A DNA stretch of 9,365 bases from Nitrospirae bacterium GWC2_42_7 (GCA_001803645.1 MHDW01000176.1:6013-15377); one strand, 5' to 3'; positions 1 through 6,210 are shown, numbered from the stretch's first letter. Program-made: numbers and translations. The notes: a model not told the origin generated them from the letters alone.

Positions 1-1
1 C

Positions 2-1360
2 AGGTTTCAGGAGATCATAGACGAGGCCAACAAGCCTGATTCAATTATAAGAAAAGAAAACATTATAGAGATAAATCCCGCTGATATAAGCCGGCCCAAA
101 GAGGTAGTGACCGCAGTATCACAAATTGAAAAAAAATTCATAGAAGAGCAGGAAAGGATTGACTCTATAGCAGAGCCTGAGGAAAAGCAGAAGGCGCAGA
201 TAAGCCTTGAAGTCCATAAAACTCTTGTGTCCATCTTGCCTGAGTTAAGCGATAATGTTAAAAGCGTTGCTGAACTTACCAGAGGGGAAATCAAACAGGC
301 TGCTATTGAGAAAGTAAGGGAAAGAATAGAAAGCACTCCGCAACAGAAGATGTTTGTAACAGAAATGATTGCTGAGATAGAGAAATCGTATGACGAAATT
401 GTCTCTGACTTTACCAGGAATATCATAGAGATTCCGCGCATAGTCATCCAGCAAAGCAATCAGGTGCGGTCATATTTCAGGGACTTTAATTTGGACACAA
501 CCAGATTGAATTACCAGCCGGTGTCAGAGGAAATATTGAGACGGACTCTTAGAGGTAATGAAACTGATATTGTTGTAGGCAAAGGAAGGATTGTCCCTGA
601 TATTCCAGAGAATATCATCGTTAATGAGCTGATCAATTATTCTGAGATAGATTATAACGAAGCAGCAGATTTATTGTTCAAGCTTGCCCGGCAGGCAACA
701 GACAAATTCAGGAGTTATTTGACCGATGATGATAAACTGATGAACGTAGTTCAGTATCGTAAAGGGGATATCGGGGAATTTATTCATGCGCAAATGCTTC
801 AGCATTTTGAAATTGAAGCGCCAACATATGAGGAGCCGATTGTAAAGCCGTTTACGACCATAGAAGAGCATAATTACGAGAAATACACTAAAGACAGCAT
901 CCATCACTTCAGGGACACGATTACCCCGACAAACACTATTCCAACAAAGGTTTTTACTGGTTTTGGAAAAGCCTATCATGATAAGTACAAATTTGACACA
1001 AAGACTGAAAAGGATTTTGCAATCATACTTGAAGGCGACAAAGCTGTCTTGAAATGGCTGCGCCCTTCACGAAGACAGTTTAAAATTTACTGGGACAGGA
1101 ACTCAAGGCAATATCATCCTGACTTTGTAGCTGAAACTAAAGACACCATATACCTGATAGAAACGAAGAAGGAAGGGGATATCGAAACCGCTGATGTTCA
1201 GGAAAAGGCAGCAGCAGCCATTAAGTACTGCAACCACGCCACTGAATTTAACCTGAGTCATAGTAAAAAAACATGGAAGTATGTGCTGATCCCGCATAAT
1301 GCTGTTCTGGCCAATATGAGTTTTGAAACCTTGGTTGACAAATATGAAGTTAAACAATAA
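2..1360 (+). CDS. Type III-like restriction endonuclease subunit R (Res), C-terminal part, 5' end outside window
   Basis: The reading frame is open from the first bases of the window, so the true start and the SF2 helicase motor expected in this family lie upstream. 452 residues are visible. The C-terminal region shows a PD-(D/E)XK nuclease core: YHPDF (Asp codon at 1121-1123), then a hydrophobic strand, then IETKK (Glu at 1160-1162, Lys at 1166-1168), giving D-X12-E-X-K. The preceding FxIYWD segment and WLRP motif fit the C-terminal nuclease of type III R subunits and related helicase-nucleases. The first 150 visible residues are charged and helical, as in the helicase-nuclease linker. The family cuts DNA after ATP-driven movement, working with a Mod methyltransferase, which is not in the window. 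The catalytic residues are intact. A solitary helicase-nuclease defence protein of similar build is the main alternative. Confidence 0.72.
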   Translation, partial: RFQEIIDEANKPDSIIRKENIIEINPADISRPKEVVTAVSQIEKKFIEEQERIDSIAEPEEKQKAQISLEVHKTLVSILPELSDNVKSVAELTRGEIKQAAIEKVRERIESTPQQKMFVTEMIAEIEKSYDEIVSDFTRNIIEIPRIVIQQSNQVRSYFRDFNLDTTRLNYQPVSEEILRRTLRGNETDIVVGKGRIVPDIPENIIVNELINYSEIDYNEAADLLFKLARQATDKFRSYLTDDDKLMNVVQYRKGDIGEFIHAQMLQHFEIEAPTYEEPIVKPFTTIEEHNYEKYTKDSIHHFRDTITPTNTIPTKVFTGFGKAYHDKYKFDTKTEKDFAIILEGDKAVLKWLRPSRRQFKIYWDRNSRQYHPDFVAETKDTIYLIETKKEGDIETADVQEKAAAAIKYCNHATEFNLSHSKKTWKYVLIPHNAVLANMSFETLVDKYEVKQ

Positions 1361-1377
1361 GAAAGTCCAGCAACGAT

Positions 1378-1473
1378 ATGAAACGCGGACTCTCTGATTA
1401 TCTGATGAAGCCTGTGGATATTGGAGATCTTGTGAGCAAGATAGACGAGATCATGCAGAATAAAAGAAGTTAA
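1378..1473 (+). pseudogene. 3' remnant of a response-regulator receiver domain
   Basis: The short reading frame encodes KRGLSDYLMKPVD followed by IGDLVSKIDEIMQNK. This is the beta5-alpha5 end of a CheY-like receiver domain, including the conserved Lys-Pro pair and the terminal amphipathic helix. The phosphoacceptor Asp and the first four beta-strands are absent. The in-frame sequence upstream runs straight back into the end of the restriction gene, with a stop at 1351-1353. Homology begins at about 1375, 15 bases after the restriction gene's stop codon. There is no ribosome binding site. I read it as the tail of a response-regulator gene cut off when the restriction genes arrived or by a deletion. 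A functional 31-residue peptide is unlikely. Confidence 0.7.
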
Positions 1474-1498
1474 AATATTCAGATACAAAACTTCAAAA

Positions 1499-1530
1499 AA
1501 AAATGCACCGGAGCGATCCGGAGCATTTTT
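1499..1530. terminator. Bidirectional Rho-independent terminator
   Basis: An inverted repeat pairs AAAAATGC-a-CCGGA with TCCGG-a-GCATTTTT around a GCGA (GNRA-type) tetraloop at 1513-1516. The stem has a single A-A mismatch, with A-tract and T-tract ends on the two sides. It lies between the plus-strand receiver remnant and the end of the minus-strand usp gene, so it can stop transcription from both directions. Confidence 0.85.
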
Positions 1531-1565
1531 GAAATAAAGAAGTTATCTTAAATATAAAACGATAG

Positions 1566-2021
1566 CTATACTGGAACTACAAGCACTTTGCAAGGCGCAT
1601 GACCAATGACTCTTGATGCGACACTTCCCAACATAAGTCTTTTAATGCCTGTGCGGCCGTGGCTTCCAATTATGATCATGTCGACCTTCTTTTTTCTGGC
1701 TTCATCGACAATGAATTTATAAGGCTCTTCTCCCTGATGTACGATTGTCTCACAGTCAATACCGGACTTCAAAGCCTGTTTTTTGATTGTCTCAAGATGT
1801 TTTCTGGTTTTTATCCCAGCCTTTTCAACAAGCGTTGAGGCTAATGCTGCATATTCCGGATTGACCTCAATTACAGATAATACATATAACTTGCTTGAGC
1901 ATGTTTTTGCGAGGCTTAAAGCTTCGTTTACAGCTTCAATAGCAGATTTGGAGCCATCTGTGGAAATAAGCAATTTTTTGAAACCGAGCGTTGAGCAACT
2001 GTTTTTTCCTATTGGTGACAT
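1566..2021 (-). CDS. Universal stress protein (UspA family)
   Basis: A 151-residue single Usp domain with an alpha/beta Rossmann-like fold. The N-terminal strand KKLLISTDGSKSA carries the usual Asp-Gly-Ser. Near the C-terminus GSHGRTGIKRLMLGS fits the ATP-binding pattern G-X2-G-X9-G-(S/T), followed by the dimer-forming strand CKVLVVPV. This places it in the ATP-binding Usp subgroup, cytosolic dimers linked to stress survival. The start is supported by GGAGG at 2030-2034, 8 bases before ATG. That Shine-Dalgarno overlaps the last codons of the upstream membrane-protein gene, so the two are probably translationally coupled. It is the last gene of the tauE operon and ends at a strong terminator. 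Usp genes beside transporters are common; a regulatory role over the permease is an inference only. Confidence 0.9.
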   Translation of the reverse strand: MSPIGKNSCSTLGFKKLLISTDGSKSAIEAVNEALSLAKTCSSKLYVLSVIEVNPEYAALASTLVEKAGIKTRKHLETIKKQALKSGIDCETIVHQGEEPYKFIVDEARKKKVDMIIIGSHGRTGIKRLMLGSVASRVIGHAPCKVLVVPV

Positions 2022-2022
2022 A

Positions 2023-2439
2023 TTAATGCCCTCCTGCTTTTAAGATGCCTGAAGCAGCAAGTACTAAAACAAGAACTTCGATAATTGCAAGTATGCCGTA
2101 TGCAGTGTCTTTTTTTCTGAACAATATTGGTATGATCCTCATATAACAGACTATTGTGACACCTGCAAGGAATGCTATGCCGAGAAAATTAAGAAAATCA
2201 CCCTTGCCAAGCATATAGAGCCATGACCATCCGGTATGAATACCCGTTGTATGGAGATATTCCTTTACCGGCATACTCCAGTATTTTGGAAGATCATTGA
2301 TTGGTATATGCGGAGTAAGTAGCCCGGACAGATAAATAATAAAGGTTACTGTAATTGAAAGCAATCCTACTTTCATTCCAATGTCAAGTAGTTTTGCGTA
2401 TGCTATCTGTTCTTCTGTTGCTTTTAATTTATTATCCAT
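2023..2439 (-). CDS. Small membrane protein of the TauE operon (3 predicted TM segments)
   Basis: 138 residues that I cannot name with certainty. Hydrophobic segments at about 24-43, 83-105 and 113-133 predict three membrane helices. A polar loop of about 40 residues between the first two (rich in Pro, Trp and His) probably lies outside the membrane. The last two helices flank a basic RKK turn. The size, the hydropathy and the place next to a TauE/SafE permease resemble the DUF1634 proteins that often accompany these permeases, but membership is not proved by eye. The start is clear: AAGGAGG at 2446-2452, 6 bases from ATG, lying just after the tauE stop. The tauE-to-start gap is 15 bases, so the genes are co-transcribed. 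It is probably an accessory subunit or stabiliser of the permease. Confidence 0.75.
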   Translation of the reverse strand: MDNKLKATEEQIAYAKLLDIGMKVGLLSITVTFIIYLSGLLTPHIPINDLPKYWSMPVKEYLHTTGIHTGWSWLYMLGKGDFLNFLGIAFLAGVTIVCYMRIIPILFRKKDTAYGILAIIEVLVLVLAASGILKAGGH

Positions 2440-2454
2440 TATGTTCCTCCTTAA

Positions 2455-3444
2455 TTAGTTCCAGATGCCGAGGCCTTTTAATAAGGCCCTTAAACCTGAA
2501 AAAAGAAGCAAGCCTATGACCATGTAGCGGATAGCTGTCGGCTTTGCCCTTGTGAGCAGCTTCACCCCGACTAACGAACCGAGCATTATTCCGATTATCG
2601 ACGGGACCACCATCATTGGTAATACTGCACCGTTGTTGACATATATCCAGGCTGCAGATGTATCTGTGATCGAAAGCAGAAACTTGCTTGTTGCAACTGA
2701 AACCTTCAACGGTGCGCCCATAAGAAGGTTCAGTACCGGTACGTTTGCCCAGCCTGCACCGAGTCCGAACATGCCGGCCATTACGCCAATAATGATAAAC
2801 AAAAAGAGCCCCTGAGGTGTTCTGTGAATTTTCCAGTTAATGTCCTGTCCTGTTGATACTTCATGATAAACTCCGCTTATCCTCAGCGCAGTTGAAAGAT
2901 TGTCTGCCTGTTTGACCTCAGGGTACTCGGATTTTTTTGCCATTAGCATTATTGCAACGATACCAAGAATTGTACCGCCTAAGGCAATATTTACAACTTT
3001 AGCAGGCAAGGCAAGTCCTATCATTGCACCGACAATGGCGCATGCAGATGCGATAAGTGCGACCGGCAGGGCAAGTCTTAGGTCAGCCATCCCTTTTTTA
3101 AGCAGACCAGGGCCTGCTGCAAGAGCTCCAGCAAGAGCCACAAGAAGTCCGGCTCCTCTGACAAAGTCTATATGAAATGGGAAAAACCCACCTATAATTG
3201 GAACAAAAAGCACGCCTCCTCCAACACCTCCAAGCACTGCGGCAATGCCGAGAAAGAATGTCACAACAAATAATATCAAAGGCCATCCCCACCACGGCAT
3301 AGATGACGCGGCAGGAACAGTTTCAGCAACAGGTTCAAGTGTTGCAGCCTGTTCGCTGGCAAATGCCATGACCGGGATTAAAAGTAATACTGAAAACAAG
3401 GCAAGAATCACAAAGAATTTAATGCTTATTGATGGATTACTCAA
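2455..3444 (-). CDS. TauE/SafE family anion permease with N-terminal signal peptide
   Basis: 329 residues. Residues 1-29 look like a cleavable signal peptide (Lys9, hydrophobic core, P-V-M-A-F-A before Ser30). A Pro/Ala-rich stretch precedes the TauE/SafE domain, which starts at about residue 53. The two internal repeats of the family are visible: GGVGGGVLFVPI near 72-83 and GLGAGWANVPVLNLLMGAP in the second half, each with the glycine-rich turn and following Pro. About eight membrane helices are likely. Members move sulfite, sulfoacetate, taurine-derived or other organic anions; the substrate here cannot be read from sequence. The start codon is TTG, supported by GGAGG at 3453-3457, 8 bases upstream, and by the signal peptide beginning directly after it. 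First gene of a tauE-membrane protein-usp operon. Confidence 0.9.
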   Translation of the reverse strand: MSNPSISIKFFVILALFSVLLLIPVMAFASEQAATLEPVAETVPAASSMPWWGWPLILFVVTFFLGIAAVLGGVGGGVLFVPIIGGFFPFHIDFVRGAGLLVALAGALAAGPGLLKKGMADLRLALPVALIASACAIVGAMIGLALPAKVVNIALGGTILGIVAIMLMAKKSEYPEVKQADNLSTALRISGVYHEVSTGQDINWKIHRTPQGLFLFIIIGVMAGMFGLGAGWANVPVLNLLMGAPLKVSVATSKFLLSITDTSAAWIYVNNGAVLPMMVVPSIIGIMLGSLVGVKLLTRAKPTAIRYMVIGLLLFSGLRALLKGLGIWN

Positions 3445-3474
3445 AATAAACGCCTCCTTTTTCTTGATAGTGAA

Positions 3475-3509
3475 GTTTCATAATGCATCACTTCGTTTAA
3501 ATATGAAAC
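3475..3509 (-). repeat. Inverted repeat in the tauE leader
   Basis: GTTTCATA (3475-3482) and TATGAAAC (3502-3509) are perfect 8-bp inverted arms 19 bases apart, lying wholly inside the predicted tauE leader just downstream of the transcription start. They could form an operator for a dimeric repressor or an mRNA hairpin. An alternative 5-bp pairing uses the enclosed sequence. AT-rich context makes chance possible. Confidence 0.4.
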
Positions 3510-3524
3510 AAATTAAACAACAGT

Positions 3525-3553
3525 ATAATAATAAAATGACAAATTTAAGTCAA
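3525..3553 (-). promoter_or_regulatory. Sigma70-type promoter of the tauE operon
   Basis: On the minus strand TTGACT (3548-3553) and TATTAT (3525-3530) are separated by 17 bases, close to the sigma70 consensus in both boxes. The predicted start near 3517 gives a leader of about 73 bases before the TTG codon of tauE. No other promoter is evident between the three genes of the operon. Confidence 0.7.
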
Positions 3554-3639
3554 CTGATTTTATAACACAAAGAGTTCAGAATTTCATCAAAAAAATGTTG
3601 TACGATAAGATCTCTTTATCTATTGTTTTACTGCTCATT

Positions 3640-3893
3640 TTAATAATGGATCAGACTGCCTTCTTTTTTGAGTTCTTCAATCTATAAATGAAGACTATTA
3701 ATCCTGCAGGCAGGAGAAGGGCTGCAAAGATTTAAAGTATCAGTGCCTGATTGGAAACCATGCTGAGTTATGCCCCACTTAAGAGTATCTGGCTTATTGC
3801 TTCAAAGGAATGTGTTATAGGCAGAAGATAGGCAATAGGATTGAGCCATTCAGGAAACACATACACAGGATATAAGAGACCGCCCAAAAAGCG
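3640..3893 (-). pseudogene. Decayed ABC-2 type transporter permease (C-terminal remnant)
   Basis: Reading the minus strand from about 3893 gives RFLGG, then YPVYVFPEWLNPIAYLLP, then ITHSFEAISQILLSGA. This is a very typical ABC-2 permease C-terminal region, with a P-E-W-L re-entrant segment and an L-P-x-T-H/Y-x-x-E-A motif. A TAA at 3768-3770 and a second in-frame TAA at 3732-3734 interrupt it. The same frame resumes as the last helix (FAALLLPAGLIVFIYRLK), then a frameshift leads into KKEGSLIHY and a stop at 3640-3642, a normal ending for the family. Two stops, one frameshift and loss of the N-terminal portion make it a clear pseudogene. The matching ATPase is absent. It would have been transcribed away from the SufR-like regulator, suggesting a former exporter-regulator pair. 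Confidence 0.8.
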
Positions 3894-3975
3894 CTGATGC
3901 TGTTCCGATAAGCCAGCTTTTTAATGGTAGTTCTCTTTTTTTTTAAGTATCTAAGGATTTCTTTGGGATTACACC

Positions 3976-4055
3976 TAATTTTATGTAACTGTACCCCTTC
4001 AATTAAGGTTTGTAAATATCTTGATAATCTTGTTTACAAAAACATAATTTTATGT
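3976..4055. repeat. Direct and inverted repeats upstream of the SufR-like regulator
   Basis: The 11-mer TAATTTTATGT occurs at 3976-3986 and again at 4045-4055, 69 bases apart. Between them TTTGTAAA (4009-4016) and TTTACAAA (4033-4040) form perfect 8-bp inverted arms; the second arm overlaps the predicted -35 box. Together with the palindrome at 4041-4056 this makes a dense cluster of candidate operator sites between the regulator and the dead permease gene. Confidence 0.5.
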
Positions 4056-4061
4056 TATTTT
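4033..4061 (+). promoter_or_regulatory. Predicted promoter of the SufR-like regulator
   Basis: TTTACA (4033-4038) and TATTTT (4056-4061) are 17 bases apart. Transcription would begin around 4068, only about three bases before the chosen ATG at 4071, which also lacks any Shine-Dalgarno. A leaderless or nearly leaderless mRNA is therefore suggested. Confidence 0.5.
4041..4056. promoter_or_regulatory. Perfect 16-bp palindrome, candidate autoregulatory operator
   Basis: AACATAA-TT-TTATGTT is a perfect 7-2-7 palindrome filling the spacer between the predicted -35 and -10 boxes of the regulator gene. A dimer bound here would block RNA polymerase. Half of the site is repeated at 3976-3986. Binding by the adjacent regulator is inferred from position. 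Confidence 0.55.
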
Positions 4062-4070
4062 CATTACACT

Positions 4071-4703
4071 ATGTGGGGATTATTTGATGAGAATATTACA
4101 AAGAACAGTATAATTATTCTTCTGAAGAAGAGCGGGGGGATGACTATAGAAGAATTGAGTAAGGTTGTTGAAATCACTCCAATGGGGATAAGACAGCATC
4201 TTATATCACTAGAAAAAAAAGGTGTGGTTACCTATACAGCCAAAAGACAGGGCATTGGAAGGCCGGGCTTTATATACAAGCTTACGGAGATGGCTGATAC
4301 ACTTTTCCCTAAATCTTACGACAATTTCGCTGTAGAGACATTAAAGGACATTGAAAAAAATGATGGTAGAAGCAAGATCAATGAAATTTTCAGTTGGAGA
4401 AGTAAAAGGACTTTCCGTGCCAGGAAAGAGGCTCTTAGAGAGAAGAAGAATATTGCTGAACTTGTAAATGGCTTAAAGGATATCCTCGAGTCCGAAGGAC
4501 ATCTTGTTGAACTTGAACTCATCGACGGCTTTTATCACCTCAAGCAATATAACTGCCCGATAAACAAGATCGCCTTTGAATATGAAGAAGCCTGTCTGCA
4601 TGAACTCCAGATGTACAAAGATCTTTTGGGTTGTGATATAGAAAGGCTTCATAGCATTACAGATGGCAGCCAGGCCTGCATTTACGTGATCCCAGCCGAT
4701 TAA
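4071..4703 (+). CDS. SufR-like winged-helix regulator with four C-terminal cysteines
   Basis: 210 residues from the ATG at 4071. Residues about 10-55 form a helix-turn-helix (MTIEELSKVVEITPMGIRQH, then LISLEKKGVV), followed by a wing with the family sequence GRPGFIYKLT (63-72). The C-terminal region has Cys162, Cys175, Cys188 and Cys203 (spacing X12, X12, X14) around H/Y-rich helices. Four cysteines in this region are typical of SufR-type repressors, where they bind an Fe-S cluster. It is therefore likely a cytosolic, DNA-binding sensor of iron-sulfur or redox state. An upstream ATG at 3924 would add 49 unusual residues rich in Phe, Leu and Cys encoded across the promoter and repeats, so I reject it. 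Its divergent neighbour is a dead ABC-2 permease. The genuine target today is unknown; its own promoter and tauE are candidates. Confidence 0.78.
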   Translation: MWGLFDENITKNSIIILLKKSGGMTIEELSKVVEITPMGIRQHLISLEKKGVVTYTAKRQGIGRPGFIYKLTEMADTLFPKSYDNFAVETLKDIEKNDGRSKINEIFSWRSKRTFRARKEALREKKNIAELVNGLKDILESEGHLVELELIDGFYHLKQYNCPINKIAFEYEEACLHELQMYKDLLGCDIERLHSITDGSQACIYVIPAD

Positions 4704-4766
4704 TCGTTTTATTCCTGATATTGCTATAAAATCATGCTTTATGTTAAAAAATATAACTAAATATTT

Positions 4767-5078
4767 AAGGAGGAAATAAATTTGGCGGCAAAAGCAGCAC
4801 CTAAGAAGAACCTTTCAGCAATCAAGAGGGCAAGACAGGCAGACAAGAGGAATGAGCGCAACAGGATGGCAAGAACAAAGATCAAGAATGTTATGAAAGA
4901 GGTTGAATCAGCTGCAAGAGAAAACAACAAGGAAGCTTCAGGAACTGCTCTCCTAAGAGCCATGAAGATTTTGAGCGGTGCAAGATCCAAAGGGATCATC
5001 CATAAGAATAATGCAGCAAGAAAAATATCTAATCTGACCAAAAAGGTCAATGCTGTTGTGAAAGCAGGAGCAGCATAG
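4767..5078 (+). CDS. rpsT: 30S ribosomal protein S20, with its ribosome binding site
   Basis: The coding part begins with TTG at 4782 and runs 98 residues. A textbook AAGGAGG at 4767-4773 lies 8 bases upstream and fixes this start. The protein begins AAKAAPKKNLSAIKRARQ and continues with the basic R-x-x-x-R-N-R-x-x-R-T-K-I-K helix characteristic of S20. It ends in the conserved segment GIIHKNNAARKISNLTKKVN and an Ala-rich tail. S20 binds 16S rRNA early in assembly of the small subunit. A rare start codon on rpsT is known in other bacteria (UUG in Escherichia coli) and is linked there to autogenous translational control; the same is plausible here. It stands alone, as rpsT usually does. TATAAA near 4725 may be a -10 box, but I see no good -35. 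Confidence 0.95.
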   Translation, partial: KEEINLAAKAAPKKNLSAIKRARQADKRNERNRMARTKIKNVMKEVESAARENNKEASGTALLRAMKILSGARSKGIIHKNNAARKISNLTKKVNAVVKAGAA

Positions 5079-5160
5079 TTCGGATTTCAGCTAATAAAGT
5101 TCTGTAACTTTCCTATCAATACATAATTACTCAAGCGGGAACTGATAGCAGGGGAATTTT

Positions 5161-5448
5161 ATGAAAATTTGTGCTTTATGCAAAATGGAGATAGAGACAG
5201 ATAAGTATTTTTCCCGGAAAACAGAATGTCCGAAATGCGGCAGGGATTTACATATATGTCTTAACTGCAGATTTTATTCAGAGTCCAGCCATAACAAATG
5301 TCTTGAAACAAAGGCAGACTTTCAGAGAACAAGAGATAAGTCTAATTTTTGCGATTACTTTTCTTTCAGGGAAGGTTCTGCTTCCTTGTCTGCTAATAAG
5401 GAAAAGGATGACGCAAAGAAGAAGTTTGATGAATTATTTAAGAAGTAA
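5161..5448 (+). CDS. Small cysteine-rich zinc-ribbon protein, function unknown
   Basis: 95 residues with eight cysteines: Cys4-X2-Cys7 and Cys23-X2-Cys26 make a four-Cys zinc ribbon, and Cys33-X2-Cys36, Cys47 and Cys64 could form a second metal site. The segment CPKCGRDLHICLNCRFYS and the later NFCDYFSFR look like a conserved family I have seen as hypothetical proteins in Desulfobacterota and Nitrospirota; no function is known to me. The tail (71-95) is charged, Lys-rich and probably disordered. ATG at 5161 is preceded by a purine-rich AGGGGAA. It lies 82 bases after rpsT and may share its transcript. It converges with the thiamine-binding protein gene, leaving only 23 bases between stops. 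A nucleic-acid or protein-binding role would be typical for such ribbons. Confidence 0.8.
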   Translation: MKICALCKMEIETDKYFSRKTECPKCGRDLHICLNCRFYSESSHNKCLETKADFQRTRDKSNFCDYFSFREGSASLSANKEKDDAKKKFDELFKK

Positions 5449-5480
5449 TTTTATCTCATCAATAGTATTTATTACTTTTT
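5443..5480. terminator. Weak candidate terminator between convergent genes
   Basis: AAGTAAT (5443-5449) pairs with ATTACTT (5471-5477), with T residues to 5480. The arms overlap the stop codons of both convergent genes. The stem is AT-rich and the loop is 21 bases, so it is only a possible terminator. Confidence 0.25.
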
Positions 5481-5777
5481 AAGCTTTTTACCAATCTTCT
5501 TTTCAAGAGATCTAACTTTTAGTTCAAGCCTATTTGATTTTCCCTTGCGGTCGTCGATCGAAACATTTGTCAGAACTCTTTCCTCGTTCTTAAGTGCAGA
5601 CATGTGGCATTTCTTAATAAGCCTGAACAGTTCATCCCATTTTCCTTCAACGACAGTGCCCATTGGGTTGATCTTGTAAGGCAGGCCGCTTGAATCAACT
5701 ATTCTTAGGATCTCAGCGAGCCTTTTGCTGATACTGCTGCCTGAGCCTATTGGTATTATGCTGAATTCAACTAGCAT
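5472..5777 (-). CDS. MTH1187/YkoF-type thiamine-binding protein
   Basis: 101 residues beginning MLVEFSIIPIGSGSSISK, the first strand and the conserved G-x-G-x-S-x-S turn of the MTH1187 (DUF77) family. Then SSGLPYKINPMGTVVEG, with the P-M-G-T-V-V-E-G signature, and WDELFRLIKKCH follow. The family forms ferredoxin-like beta-alpha-beta repeats in tetramers, and related YkoF proteins bind the thiamine pyrimidine moiety. The basic Lys-rich C-terminus matches usual length. The start is supported by AAGGAG seven bases before ATG. The gene stands alone between two convergent or separate transcripts; no thiamine biosynthesis gene or TPP riboswitch is visible around it. A cytosolic ligand-binding role is likely, the exact ligand uncertain. 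Confidence 0.9.
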   Translation of the reverse strand: MLVEFSIIPIGSGSSISKRLAEILRIVDSSGLPYKINPMGTVVEGKWDELFRLIKKCHMSALKNEERVLTNVSIDDRKGKSNRLELKVRSLEKKIGKKLKK

Positions 5778-5887
5778 ATTGTTCTCCTTTCAATAAAGGC
5801 CGTTAAGAGAGTACTTCCTATTTAAAGATTATCAGAAACAAAAAGGAAATTAAAGGGAACAGTAAACCCTGTTATAAGATATTTGTA

Positions 5888-5904
5888 TTTCTAACGGGGT
5901 AAAA
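5888..5904 (+). repeat. 17-bp repeat, copy 1 (downstream of HU gene)
   Basis: TTTCTAACGGGGTAAAA, the exact reverse complement of the copy at 6462-6478 on the other side of the HU gene. The core CTAACGGGGT also recurs at 6565-6574. The bases just outside the two 17-mers differ, so the match ends precisely. It resembles a REP-like or short palindromic element end; no transposase is nearby. Confidence 0.8.
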
Positions 5905-5934
5905 AGACATGATACGAATAAAATAAAAATGGTA

Positions 5935-6210
5935 TTACTTTTTTACTGCATCCTTTAAGGCCTGGCCTGCGGAGAACTTTGGTGTCTTGCCTGCCGGAAT
6001 ATTGATAGCCTGCCCTGTCTTTGGATTACGCCCTTTTCTTGCTTTCCTCTTTGTGACAGAAAAAGTTCCGAAACCGACAAGCGTGACTTTCTGCCCTTTT
6101 TTTAATGCTGCTTTTATTGAATCGAGAGTTATGTCTAATGTCCTCGATGCTTCAGCCTTGCTACTGCCTGTGCTCGAAGCTATTTTATTTATAAGCTCAG
6201 CCTTTGTCAT
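5935..6210 (-). CDS. hup: HU family DNA-binding protein
   Basis: 91 residues, the normal HU length. It starts MTKAELINKIASSTGSSKAEA, the helical dimerisation body, and carries the central VTLVGFGTFSVTKRKARKGRNP. The beta-arm has GRNPKTGQAINIPAGKTPKFSAG with the conserved Arg-Asn-Pro at the tip that inserts into the DNA minor groove. HU bends and compacts DNA as a homodimer or heterodimer and takes part in replication, recombination and transcription. ATG at 6208-6210 is preceded by AGGA at about six bases. Two candidate promoters lie upstream (6256-6295). The gene is bounded on both sides by perfect 17-bp inverted repeats (5888-5904 and 6462-6478). I see no sign that the protein itself is foreign. 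An IHF subunit is less likely given the arm sequence. Confidence 0.95.
   Translation of the reverse strand: MTKAELINKIASSTGSSKAEASRTLDITLDSIKAALKKGQKVTLVGFGTFSVTKRKARKGRNPKTGQAINIPAGKTPKFSAGQALKDAVKK

Noticed and set aside
7..459. 150-residue minus-strand open frame inside the restriction gene
   Set aside because: It lies antisense to a well-supported coding frame, has no ribosome site and has a composition typical of a shadow frame.
2552..3565. Several plus-strand open frames opposite tauE
   Set aside because: They are antisense to a clear TauE protein, show no domain and have no supported start.
3601..3617. Short GATAA/TTATC inverted repeat after the ABC-2 remnant
   Set aside because: Five AT-rich pairs, no GC stem and no T-run; likely chance.
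3924..4070. Upstream ATG that would extend the SufR-like regulator by 49 residues
   Set aside because: The added residues are Phe/Leu/Cys-rich, match nothing in the family and overlap the promoter, palindrome and repeats. The family N-terminus fits the ATG at 4071.
5096..5111. AAAGTT-CTGT-AACTTT hairpin after rpsT as a terminator
   Set aside because: Only six AT-rich pairs and no T-run after it; too weak to call.
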